Shown here one piece after another: positions 17,253 through 25,900 of a DNA stretch of 64,000 nt. Under the pieces are notes generated by a model. The model had not been told where the DNA came from. It saw only the letters and a list, made by a program, of their open reading frames with translations, and ran no database searches. The number at the start of each line of letters is the position of its first letter. The first letter of the stretch is position 1. Origin of the DNA: Pseudomonas chlororaphis (GTDB lineage: Bacteria; Pseudomonadota; Gammaproteobacteria; Pseudomonadales; Pseudomonadaceae); contig CP011020.1 of assembly GCA_001023535.1 (NCBI GenBank), positions 1,995,733 to 2,059,732 on the forward strand, given 5' to 3'. The position numbers and the translations under genes were made by a program.

Positions 17253-17963
17253 ATGACCCAAGCACTCATCGAACTGTCCGACCTGGGCTTCAGTTGGCCC
17301 GGGCATCCGCTGCTGCTGGACATCCCGGCGTTTCGCCTGGAAAGCGGCGAGACGGTGTTTCTCAAAGGCCCGAGCGGCAGCGGCAAGACCACCCTGCTGG
17401 GATTGCTCGGCGGCGTGCAGACACCGGACCGGGGCAGCATCCGCCTGCTTGGCCAGAACCTCAGTAAACTGGGCGCGGGCAGCCGGGACCGGTTTCGCGT
17501 GGACCACACCGGCTACATCTTCCAGCAATTCAACCTGCTGCCGTTTCTCTCGGTACGCGAGAACGTCGAGCTGCCCTGCCACTTTTCCAGGCTGCGGGCG
17601 CAACGGGCCAGGCACCGTCACGGCAGTGTCGACCAGGCCGCGGTCACGCTGCTGGCCCACCTGGGGCTGACCGACCCCAGTTTGTTGGAACGCCGGGCCG
17701 ATTCGCTGTCCATCGGCCAGCAGCAACGGGTCGCCGCCGCCCGGGCGTTGATCGGCCAGCCGGAGCTGGTGATCGCCGACGAGCCAACCTCGGCCCTGGA
17801 TTATGACGCCCGGGAAAACTTCCTGCGGCTGCTGTTCGCCGAATGCCGCGAGGCCGGCGCCAGCCTCTTGTTCGTCAGCCACGACCAGAGCCTGGCGCCG
17901 CTGTTCGACCGCAACCTCTCGCTGGCCGATCTCAATCGCGCCGCCACGCCTGTCGAGGTCTGA
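17253..17963 (+). CDS. ABC transporter ATP-binding protein (MacB/LolD type)
   Basis: A 236-residue ATPase from the ATG at 17253 (a TTG at 17244 is an alternative). Walker A GPSGSGKTT is near residues 35-43, the Q-loop FQQFNLLPFLSV near 91-102, Walker B ELVIADEPTSALD near 170-182, and the H-loop SHDQ near 209. The signature motif is DSLSIGQQQRVAAARAL, with Ile in place of the first Gly of the usual LSGGQ. The family pairs with FtsX-like permeases, such as the gene that follows 1 bp after the stop. The substrate is inferred to be zinc or a zinc-related component from the DUF2796 neighbour, by analogy with the Vibrio zrgABCDE genes. Confidence 0.92.
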   Translation: MTQALIELSDLGFSWPGHPLLLDIPAFRLESGETVFLKGPSGSGKTTLLGLLGGVQTPDRGSIRLLGQNLSKLGAGSRDRFRVDHTGYIFQQFNLLPFLSVRENVELPCHFSRLRAQRARHRHGSVDQAAVTLLAHLGLTDPSLLERRADSLSIGQQQRVAAARALIGQPELVIADEPTSALDYDARENFLRLLFAECREAGASLLFVSHDQSLAPLFDRNLSLADLNRAATPVEV

Positions 17964-17964
17964 G

Positions 17965-19230
17965 ATGTATTTGTTCCGTCTTGCCATGGCCAGCCTGGCG
18001 AACCGCCGTTTCACCGCGATCCTCACCGCGTTCGCCATCGCCCTGTCCGTCTGCCTGCTGCTGGCGGTGGAGCGGGTGCGCACCGAGGCGCGGGCCAGTT
18101 TTGCCAGCACCATCAGCGGCACCGACCTGATTGTCGGCGCCCGTTCCGGCTCGGTGAACCTGTTGCTGTATTCGGTGTTTCGCATCGGCAACGCCACCAA
18201 CAATATCCGCTGGGACAGCTTCGAACACTTCGCCAGCAACCCGAAAGTGAAGTGGGCCATCCCTATGTCCCTCGGCGACTCCCACCGCGGCTACCGGGTG
18301 ATGGGCACCACCGAGGCCTACTTCGAGCATTACCAGTACGGCCGCCAGCAACACCTGGAACTGGCCGATGGCCGGGCCTTCGCCACCGACCCTTTCGAAG
18401 TGGTGCTCGGCGCCGAAGTGGCCGAGGCGCTGCACTACAAGCTCGGTGACAAACTGGTGCTGGCCCATGGGGTCGCGGCGATCAGCCTGGTCAAACACGA
18501 CGACAAGCCCTTCACCGTGGTGGGCATTCTCAAGCGCACCGGCACCCCGGTGGACCGCACGCTGCACATCAGCCTCGGCGGCATGGAAGCGATCCACATC
18601 GATTGGAAAAACGGCGTGCCGGCCCAGGGCAATGGTCGCATCAGCGCCGACCAGGCGCGCAACATGGACCTCACGCCGCAAGCCATCACCGCGTTCATGC
18701 TCGGCCTCAACAGCAAGATTTCCACCTTTGCCTTGCAGCGCGAGATCAATGAGTTCCGTGGCGAACCGCTCTTGGCGATCCTGCCCGGCGTGGCCCTTCA
18801 GGAATTGTGGAGCCTGATGGGCACGGCGGAAAAAGCCTTGTTCGTGATCTCGCTGTTCGTGGTCCTGACCGGTTTGATCGGCATGCTCACGGCGATTCTC
18901 ACCAGCCTCAACGAGCGGCGTCGGGAAATGGCCATCCTGCGTTCGGTGGGCGCGCGGCCCTGGCACATCGCTAGCCTGCTGGTGCTCGAAGCCTTCGTCC
19001 TGGCGCTGGCCGGGGTGGTCGCCGGGCTGGCCCTGCTGTACATCGGCATCGGTGCCGCCCAGGGTTATGTACAGTCGGCCTATGGCCTGTATCTGCCGCT
19101 GGGTTGGCCGAGCGAATATGAATGGACGCTCATGGCTGGCATCCTGATCGCCGCCCTGCTGATGGGCAGCGTGCCGGCCTGGCGCGCCTATCGCCAATCG
19201 CTGGCCGATGGTTTGTCGATCCGTTTATGA
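17965..19230 (+). CDS. FtsX-like ABC transporter permease
   Basis: A 421-residue inner-membrane permease from the ATG at 17965. One N-terminal membrane helix (about residues 15-38) is followed by a large periplasmic domain (about 40-290, MacB_PCD-like), and then three helices in the FtsX domain near 300-410 (LFVISLFVVLTGLIGMLTAI, NERRREMAILRSVGARPWHIASLLVLEAFVLAL, AGILIAALLMGSVPAWRAYR). The REMAILRSVGA coupling segment contacts the ATPase. It starts 1 bp after the ATPase stop and its stop overlaps the DUF3299 start by 4 bp. Such permeases act mechanically on periplasmic partners rather than as classical importers, so how this system moves zinc is not obvious. Confidence 0.92.
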   Translation: MYLFRLAMASLANRRFTAILTAFAIALSVCLLLAVERVRTEARASFASTISGTDLIVGARSGSVNLLLYSVFRIGNATNNIRWDSFEHFASNPKVKWAIPMSLGDSHRGYRVMGTTEAYFEHYQYGRQQHLELADGRAFATDPFEVVLGAEVAEALHYKLGDKLVLAHGVAAISLVKHDDKPFTVVGILKRTGTPVDRTLHISLGGMEAIHIDWKNGVPAQGNGRISADQARNMDLTPQAITAFMLGLNSKISTFALQREINEFRGEPLLAILPGVALQELWSLMGTAEKALFVISLFVVLTGLIGMLTAILTSLNERRREMAILRSVGARPWHIASLLVLEAFVLALAGVVAGLALLYIGIGAAQGYVQSAYGLYLPLGWPSEYEWTLMAGILIAALLMGSVPAWRAYRQSLADGLSIRL

Positions 19231-19760
19231 GGACCGTGAAGATGCCCCGCGCCCTGTTTGCGCTGTTGATGATGGTCGCCCTGCCCCTGTGGGCGGCCGA
19301 GCCGAGGGACCTGGCCTGGACCGAAATGATCCCGGCGGGCGCACCGCCGGAAGTGCCGAACATGACCCCGCTGCACGACCTGTCGCAGATGGGCAACGCC
19401 CTGGCCGCCGAGTCCGCCCCCGCGGCCAGGCAGGACTTGCCCAACGCACCGGTGGTCAAGGAACTCGACGGCCAGCGGATTCGCTTGCCGGGCTACATCG
19501 TGCCGCTGGAAGTCAGCGAGGAAGGTCGCACCACGGACTTCCTGCTGGTGCCGTACTTCGGCGCCTGCATCCATGTACCGCCACCGCCCTCCAACCAGAT
19601 CGTGCATGTGAAGAGCGAAGTCGGGGTCAAACTCGACGAGTTGTACCAGCCCTACTGGGTTGAAGGGCCGATGCAGGTCAAGCCGTCTACCAGCGAACTG
19701 GCCGATGCCGGGTATCAGATGGAGGCCGAAAAGATCTATGTGTATGAACTGCCAGAGTGA
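19227..19760 (+). CDS. DUF3299 secreted protein
   Basis: A 177-residue protein with a signal peptide (MRTVKMPRALFALLMMVALPLWA), so periplasmic. The start at 19227 overlaps the permease stop (ATGA); an internal ATG at 19242 is an alternative. The conserved part is IRLPGYIVPLEVSEEGRTTDFLLVPYFGACIHVPPPPSNQIVHV near residues 89-132, with one Cys and one His that could bind a metal. The function is unknown. Its steady presence with DUF2796 and this ABC pair suggests it helps the zinc-linked transport. It is the last gene of the operon. Confidence 0.88.
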   Translation: MRTVKMPRALFALLMMVALPLWAAEPRDLAWTEMIPAGAPPEVPNMTPLHDLSQMGNALAAESAPAARQDLPNAPVVKELDGQRIRLPGYIVPLEVSEEGRTTDFLLVPYFGACIHVPPPPSNQIVHVKSEVGVKLDELYQPYWVEGPMQVKPSTSELADAGYQMEAEKIYVYELPE

Positions 19761-19792
19761 ATCGGGTGTTGATGGGCAGTCCGTCAGATAGC

Positions 19793-19868
19793 TATCGCGA
19801 GCAAGCTCGCTCCCACAGGAGAGCTCAGTGCCTATGCGACCTGTGTGGGAGCGAGCTTGCTCGCGATG
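19793..19868. repeat. REP pair (GCGAGCTTGCTCGCGAT subtype)
   Basis: Arms TATCGCGAGCAAGCTCGCTC (19793 on, ending CCACA) and TGTGGGAGCGAGCTTGCTCG (19844 on). The arms are in head-to-head order, opposite to most other doublets here. It lies between the DUF3299 gene and the ANR-like boxes of the porin gene. Confidence 0.88.
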
Positions 19869-19899
19869 GGGCCGTCAAGGCTTGCTCATCATCATTTCA

Positions 19900-19945
19900 T
19901 TGAGCTGAGTCAATTAATCGACCAAGACTCATTGAGCTGTGTCAA
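19900..19945 (+). promoter_or_regulatory. Two ANR/FNR-like boxes upstream of oprG
   Basis: Two near-identical 14-mers, TTGAGCTGAGTCAA at 19900-19913 and TTGAGCTGTGTCAA at 19932-19945, differ at one base. Both keep the TTGA-N6-TCAA core of the ANR/FNR consensus (TTGAT-N4-ATCAA). Their centres are 32 bp apart, about three helical turns. P. aeruginosa oprG is known to be raised under low oxygen through ANR, which fits. The second box lies 64 bp before the ATG. Confidence 0.6.
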
Positions 19946-20008
19946 AAGACCGGGCCAGGCGGCTCCGTACCATGGGACATCCCTTTTGAAATGTCCTCTG
20001 GAGCCCCC

Positions 20009-20707
20009 ATGCACAAGTCCTTGCTCAGCGCTTCCCTCTTTGCCCTCGCGCTCGCAGCCCCACTCGCCCAGGCCCATACCGCCGGCGATATCATCGTTCG
20101 CGCCGGTGCCATTACCGTCAATCCAGAGGCCGACAGCGGCAGCGTCAAGGTCGACCGCGGTCCGCTGGCCGGTGCCGACCTGGGCGGCAAGGCGACCATG
20201 AGCAGCGACACGCAACTGGGCCTGAACTTCGCCTACATGATCACCGACAACCTGGGTATCGAATTGCTGGCGGCCTCGCCGTTCGAGCACGACGTGAAGA
20301 TCAAGGGCACCGCCCTGGGCGCTGCCAACAACAAGCTCGGCACGCTCAAGCACCTGCCGCCGACCTTGAGCCTGGTCTACTACCCGCTTGACGCCAAGTC
20401 GGCTTTCCAACCTTATGTCGGCGCCGGCATCAACTACACCTGGATCTATGACGAACACGTCGGCAGCGAAGCCAGCGCCAACGGCTTCAGCAACTTTCGC
20501 GCGAGCAACAGCTGGGGCATGGCGTGGCAAGTGGGCGCCGACTACATGCTGACCGACAACATCATGATCAACGGCCAGGTGCGCTACATCGACATCGACA
20601 CCACGGCGTATGTCGACAACAACGCCGTGGCCGGAGGCACCCGGGCCAAGGTGAATGTCGACGTGGATCCATGGATCTACATGGTGGGGTTGGGCTACAA
20701 GTTCTAA
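20009..20707 (+). CDS. oprG: OmpW-family outer-membrane porin OprG
   Basis: Eight-stranded beta-barrel of 232 residues (OmpW/OprG family), thought to let small hydrophobic or amino-acid-like compounds cross the outer membrane. The start is the ATG at 20009, after CTGGAG; an in-frame ATG at 19991 lacks such a site. Signal peptide MHKSLLSASLFALALAAPLAQA, then HTAGDIIVRAGAITVNPE and LGLNFAYMITDNLGIELLAASPFEHDV, both family signatures. It ends YMVGLGYKF with a C-terminal Phe, the signal for barrel assembly. Two ANR-like boxes upstream suggest induction at low oxygen. The order DUF3299-oprG-epimerase is that of P. aeruginosa PA4066-PA4068. Confidence 0.95.
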   Translation: MHKSLLSASLFALALAAPLAQAHTAGDIIVRAGAITVNPEADSGSVKVDRGPLAGADLGGKATMSSDTQLGLNFAYMITDNLGIELLAASPFEHDVKIKGTALGAANNKLGTLKHLPPTLSLVYYPLDAKSAFQPYVGAGINYTWIYDEHVGSEASANGFSNFRASNSWGMAWQVGADYMLTDNIMINGQVRYIDIDTTAYVDNNAVAGGTRAKVNVDVDPWIYMVGLGYKF

Positions 20708-20733
20708 GCCGGACCTGAAGATACAAAAATCCC

Positions 20734-20823
20734 TGTGGGAGCGAGCTTGCTCGCGATATCGGTGGGCCAGTCAATATGATTGCTGGCTGATCCACCGTCA
20801 TCGCGAGCAAGCTCGCTCCCACA
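20734..20823. repeat. REP pair downstream of oprG
   Basis: Arms TGTGGGAGCGAGCTTGCTCG (from 20734) and the complement ending CTCCCACA at 20823, both of the GCGAT subtype, with an inner inverted part (CGGTGG...CCACCG). It lies between convergent oprG and the epimerase gene. Confidence 0.9.
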
Positions 20824-20842
20824 GTTGTTTGGGGCGGTGATC

Positions 20843-21772
20843 TCAGCGGCCCAACAGCCGCGCCAGGCCTACGCTCATCGGCGTCTGCGGTGGGAAGCTG
20901 AAGCGCTGCAACAACCGCTGGTTGTCGGCCCGCGAGTGGCGAATGTCACCGGAACGCACCGGGCCGTAGCTGACCGGCGGCAAGTTGCCGATCACCGCCG
21001 CCAGCGCCTCGAGCAACTGCTTGAGGGTCGTCGCCTGGTTCCAGCCGACGTTCACCGCGCCCACTTCCACGTCCGGTTTCTCGATGGCTTGCACCAGCAA
21101 GTCCACCAGGTCTTCGACGTAGACAAAATCCCGGGTCTGCTCGCCGTCGCCGAACACGGTGATCGGCAGGCCTTTCTGCGCCCGTTCGCTGAAGATGCTG
21201 ATGACCCCGGAATACGGCGAGGACGGATCCTGGCGCGGGCCATAGATGTTGAAGAAGCGGAACACCACCGGCTCCAGCGCGTGCTGGCGGCGATAGAAAT
21301 CGAAGTAGAACTCGCTGGCCAGTTTGTCCGAGGCATACGGCGTCAGCGGCGCCTTGGGCGTGTCCTCGTCGATGGACTGGCCTTCGCCGTTGTTGCCATA
21401 GACCGCCGCGCTGGAGGCGAACAGCACCCGCTTCACGCCGGCCTGGCGCATGGCCTCACAGACATTGAGCGTGCCGATGAAATTGCTCTGGTGCGTACGC
21501 ACCGGGTCGTCCACCGAGGCTTGCACCGAGGCCACCGCGGCCAGGTGCGCCACGGCGCTGCAACCGACCATGGCCCGCGCGACCAGGGCGGCATCGGCGA
21601 CGTCGCCTTCGATCAGCTCGACGGCCGGGTTATCCAGCGGCAGGTTGCTGCGCTTGCCAGTGGACAGGTCATCGAGGATGCGCACCGAATGTCCCTTGGC
21701 GAGCAAGGCGTCGGTCAGGTGCGAACCAATGAAACCCGCACCGCCGGTGATTAAAACAGGGCCGTCAGCCAT
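20843..21772 (-). CDS. NAD-dependent nucleotide-sugar epimerase/dehydratase (extended SDR)
   Basis: A 309-residue extended short-chain dehydrogenase. The N-terminal Rossmann motif is VLITGGAGFIGSHLTDALL near residues 6-24 (GxxGxxG), followed by the acidic RILDDLSTGKRSNL. The active site Tyr-X3-Lys is in TPYASDKLASEFYF near 144-157, with the upstream Ser in FASSAAVYG near 117-125. RFFNIYGPRQDPSSPYSGVISIF near 172-194 is typical of UDP-hexose 4-epimerases (GalE, WbpP). The most likely substrate is a UDP- or dTDP-sugar used for surface polysaccharide. Its start overlaps the 3' end of the next SDR gene by 8 bp, so both are co-expressed. Confidence 0.9.
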   Translation of the reverse strand: MADGPVLITGGAGFIGSHLTDALLAKGHSVRILDDLSTGKRSNLPLDNPAVELIEGDVADAALVARAMVGCSAVAHLAAVASVQASVDDPVRTHQSNFIGTLNVCEAMRQAGVKRVLFASSAAVYGNNGEGQSIDEDTPKAPLTPYASDKLASEFYFDFYRRQHALEPVVFRFFNIYGPRQDPSSPYSGVISIFSERAQKGLPITVFGDGEQTRDFVYVEDLVDLLVQAIEKPDVEVGAVNVGWNQATTLKQLLEALAAVIGNLPPVSYGPVRSGDIRHSRADNQRLLQRFSFPPQTPMSVGLARLLGR

Positions 21773-22649
21773 GGCGATAGAACCTATCCAGTAAGCCTGG
21801 GAGCGCCGCGCGCCAGGCGCGGGGCTTGATCCCGAAGGTGTGCAGAATTTTCTTGCAGGCCAGCACCGCGTGTTGCGGTTCTTGCGCGGCGTCCGGGCGT
21901 GCAGCGTGGGCCTGGGCCGTGGGCGACTCGATCGCCAGCGGATGCAGGGCCCGGGCTTCGGTCAGGATCGCCTGGCCCAGCGCCAGCGGCGTGGTCGCCT
22001 CATGCCCGGCGTAATGATAGGTGCCCCACAGCGGCGCTGCGCAATCGAGTTGCTTGAGCACCGAAATGATCACCCGCGCCGCATCGTCCACCGGCGTCGG
22101 ATTGCCCCGACGGTCGTCGGCCAGCAACAGTTCTTCCGGCTGTTCGGCCCGGGCCAGAAAGCGTCCGAGGATGCCGTCGGCGCTGTCGTCCAGCAACCAG
22201 CCGAATCGCAGCAGCACGTGTTGCGGGCAGGTGGCGCGCACGCTTTGTTCGATCCGCCACAACGCCTGACCGCGCAGGCCCAGGGGCACCGGCTCGTCCT
22301 TTTCGCTGTAGGCCGTTGCGCGGGAACCGTCGAACACCCGATAGCTCGACGGTTGCAGCAAGATGATGTTGTGGTGCTGGCACAGTTCGGCCAGGCGCTC
22401 GACGGCGCGCTCCTGGCTGGTCAGGCGCTGCTCGCTGACAGCCTCGGCCTGGAACCAGTCGAAGTAGTACGCCAGGTTGATCAAGGCGTCCGGCCGGGTG
22501 TCGTCGAGCAACTGCGTCAGGCTCGCGGCATCCCAACCGTCTTCAGGTGGGCGGGGGGCAAGAAAACCGATGTCTTCTTCTGCACCGAGGCGAATCAGCG
22601 CCTGCCCAAGGGCATTTCCGCCGCCCAGTAACATAAGGCGCATTCGCAT
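21765..22649 (-). CDS. RmlD-like SDR protein with altered catalytic motif
   Basis: A 294-residue protein of the dTDP-4-dehydrorhamnose reductase (RmlD) type. The start is taken at the ATG at 22649 (MRMRLMLLGGGNALG); the frame is open to 22724. The nucleotide-binding loop LLGGGNALGQAL is near residues 6-17. PSSYRVFDGSRATAYSEKDEPVPLGLRGQALWRIE (in two halves, near 98-132) aligns with the RmlD block STDYVFDG...Y.E.D...PLNVYG.SK..GE, but the catalytic Tyr and Lys are replaced by Arg and Leu. It may be a non-catalytic or differently acting reductase. It overlaps the epimerase gene by 8 bp; P. aeruginosa has a similar pair after oprG. Confidence 0.8.
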   Translation of the reverse strand: MRMRLMLLGGGNALGQALIRLGAEEDIGFLAPRPPEDGWDAASLTQLLDDTRPDALINLAYYFDWFQAEAVSEQRLTSQERAVERLAELCQHHNIILLQPSSYRVFDGSRATAYSEKDEPVPLGLRGQALWRIEQSVRATCPQHVLLRFGWLLDDSADGILGRFLARAEQPEELLLADDRRGNPTPVDDAARVIISVLKQLDCAAPLWGTYHYAGHEATTPLALGQAILTEARALHPLAIESPTAQAHAARPDAAQEPQHAVLACKKILHTFGIKPRAWRAALPGLLDRFYRHG

Positions 22650-22806
22650 AAAGTCAGCAGGCCCAGTCTGTTGGCACAAGAATTTGGTCGACAACGCCCG
22701 CAGGCGTTGCCGGAATCGTTGCATTTTGCGGGTTTAGTGCGCAACCGTCATCCGTAATGTGCAGATCCTGGAGGTGGGCTGTCCTTCAGGCCCTCTTCGT
22801 CGGATC

Positions 22807-22902
22807 GCCGCCTGGGCAAGCCCGCTCCTACAGTCGACCGCATTTGGTCTGACGAAACCCGATTAATTGTGGGAGCGGGCTTGCCCGCGAAAGGGCCCTC
22901 TC
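22807..22902. repeat. REP pair, one arm decayed
   Basis: Arms CGCCTGGGCAAGCCCGCTCC (about 22809 on, ending CTACAG, decayed) and TGTGGGAGCGGGCTTGCCCG (from 22868, ending CGCGAAAGGGC). It lies in the gap between the divergent RmlD-like gene and lhr. Confidence 0.8.
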
Positions 22903-22963
22903 TGTCGACAGAGATCTCAGCCGGTACTTGCATCTTCCCCACCCCACCCGCATAACTGCTCCT

Positions 22964-25900
22964 ATGAATCTGCCCCTTGCAGCCGACCACGCCATGGCGG
23001 GCTTTCACCCCGCCGTCCGCGCCTGGTTCAGCCAGACATTCCCGGCGGTCACGGCCGCCCAGGCCCAGGCGTGGCCGTTGATCAGCCAGCGTCGCTCGAC
23101 CCTGGTGGCCGCGCCCACCGGTTCGGGCAAGACCCTGACGGCGTTTCTCGCGGTGCTCGACGACCTGGTGCACCGCGGCCTCGAACAGGGTGGCTTGCCG
23201 GACCAGACCCTGGTGGTCTACGTCTCGCCGCTCAAGGCCTTGAGCAACGACATCCAGATCAACCTGCAAAATCCCCTGGCCGGCATCACCGAACAACTGC
23301 GCCAGATGGGCTTGCCGCCCCTGCCCATCACCACCGCCGTGCGCACCGGCGACACGCCGCAGAAAGATCGCACGGCGATGCGCAAGACTGCGCCGCATAT
23401 CCTGGTGACCACCCCGGAATCGCTCTACGTCCTGCTCGGCTCCGACTCCGGCCGGCAGATGCTCGGCAGCACGCGCACGGTCATCGTCGATGAAATCCAC
23501 GCCATCGCCGCCAGCAAACGCGGCAGCCACCTGGCCTTGAGCCTGGAACGCCTGCAAGCCCTGTGCGCCGAACCGCTGGTGCGCATCGGCCTGTCCGCCA
23601 CGCAAAAACCCATCGAAGCGGTGTCGCGCTTTCTGGTGGGTGAAGGCCGTTCGTGTGAAATCGTCGACATCGGCCACGCCCGCCCTCGGGACCTGGACAT
23701 CGAAGTACCGCCCGTGCCGCTGTCGGCGGTGATGGCCAACGACGTCTGGGAACTGGTCTATAACCGCCTCGCCGAACTGGCGCGGGCGCACCGCACCACC
23801 CTGGTGTTCGTCAATACCCGCCGCCTGGCCGAGCGCCTGAGCCGGCACTTGAGCGAGCGCCTGGGCAAGGACGCCGTGGCCGCCCATCACGGCAGCCTGG
23901 CGAAGGAGTTTCGCCTCGACGCCGAACAACGCCTCAAGCGTGGCGAATTGCAGGTGCTGATCGCCACCGCGTCCCTGGAACTGGGCATCGACATTGGCGA
24001 CGTCGACCTGGTGTGCCAGATCGCCTCGCCCCGCTCGATCTCGGCGTTCCTGCAACGGGTCGGCCGCTCCGGGCACCACGTCGGCGGCACGCCCAAGGGC
24101 CGCCTGTTTGCCACCACCCGCGACGACCTCATCGAATGCGTCGCCCTGCTCGACTGCGTGCGCCGGGGTGAACTGGACATCCTGCACATTCCCGAGGCGC
24201 CGCTGGACGTGCTGGCCCAACAGATCGTCGCCGAGGTCAGCTGCCAGGAATGGCCGGAACAGGCGCTCCTTGACACATTCCGCCGCGCCTCGCCCTACGC
24301 CCAGCTGGACGACGAACACTACCAGGCGCTGCTGCACATGCTCGCCGAAGGCCTCAATGGCCGCCAAGGCGTGCGCAGCGCCTACCTGCACCGCGACGCC
24401 GTGACCCGGACCCTGCGCGGGCGCCGGGGCAGCAAGCTGACCGCCGTGACCAGCGGCGGCACCATCCCGGACAACGCCGACTACAGCGTGCTGCTCGAAC
24501 CCCAGGGGCTGAACATCGGCAGCGTCAACGAAGACTTCGCGGTGGAGAGCATCGCCGGCGACGTGTTCCAGTTGGGCAATACCTCGTACCGCATCATTCG
24601 TGTCGAGGCCGGCCGCGTGCGCGTCGAGGACGCCCAGGGCCAGCCGCCGACCATCCCGTTCTGGCTCGGCGAAGCGCCGGGGCGCAGCGCTGAACTGTCC
24701 CTGGCCGTGGCTCGCCTGCAAGCACAGCTGGATCAACGGCTCAGCGCCACGCCGGGCAACCTGCAACCGGCCCTCGACTGGCTCACCGACACCTTGGGCC
24801 TGAACCTGGCCAGCGCCGAACAACTGCTGGACTACCTGGCTCCGGCGCGCCTGGCCTTCGGCGCGCTGCCGTCCCAGGACACTCTGTTGATGGAGCGTTT
24901 CTTCGACGAGTCCGGCGGCACGCAGTTGATCATCCACACGCCGTTCGGCAGCCGCATCAACCGCGCCTGGGGGCTGGCCCTGCGCAAGCGCTTCTGCCGC
25001 ACCTTCAATTTCGAGCTGCAGGCCGCCGCCAGCGAAGACGCCATCGTGCTGTCGCTGTCCACCAGCCACAGCTTCGAGCTGGACGAGGTCTGGCGCTACC
25101 TCAACAGCCACAGCGCCGAGCAGATCCTTGTCCAGGCGGTCCTCGACGCGCCGTTGTTCGGCGTGCGCTGGCGCTGGAACGCCGGCGTGGCCCTGGCCTT
25201 GCCGCGCTACACCGGCGGGCGCAAAGTCGCGCCGCAGATCCAGCGAATGAAAAGCGAAGACCTGATCGCCAGCGTCTTCCCCGACCAGATCGCGTGCCTG
25301 GAAAACCTGGCCGGTGAGCGGGAAATCCCCCATCACCCGCTGGTGGAACAGACCCTCGACGACTGCCTGCACGAAGCCATGGACAGCGAAGGCTGGCTGG
25401 CGCTGCTGCGGCGCATGGAGGCCGGTGAAGTGCGGCTGATCAGTCGTGACCTGCCCGCGCCTTCGCCCCTGGCGGCAGAAATCCTCAGCGCCCGGCCCTA
25501 CACCTTTCTCGACGACGCGCCGCTGGAAGAACGGCGCACCCAGGCGGTGATCAACCGGCGCTGGAGCGATCCGCACGCCACCGATGACCTCGGTGCCCTG
25601 GACGCCGAAGCCATCGAGTCGGTGCGCGAAGAAGCCTGGCCGACCCCGGCCAATCTCGATGAAATGCACGAAGCGCTGATGAGCCTGGCCGGCATTACCG
25701 ACAGCGAAGCCAGCGCCCACCCGGCCTGGCATGGCTGGTTGCAGACGCTGGCTGAACAGGGACGCGCCAGCCACGTGCAGATCAGCGCCGAACGCGGCCT
25801 TTGGGTGGCCCTGGAGCGGCTGACGTGCGCGCAGGCGGTTTATCCACAGGCCCGCTGGCAACCACCGCTGGCGCCCCTGACCGGTTTCGATGAGCCTTGG

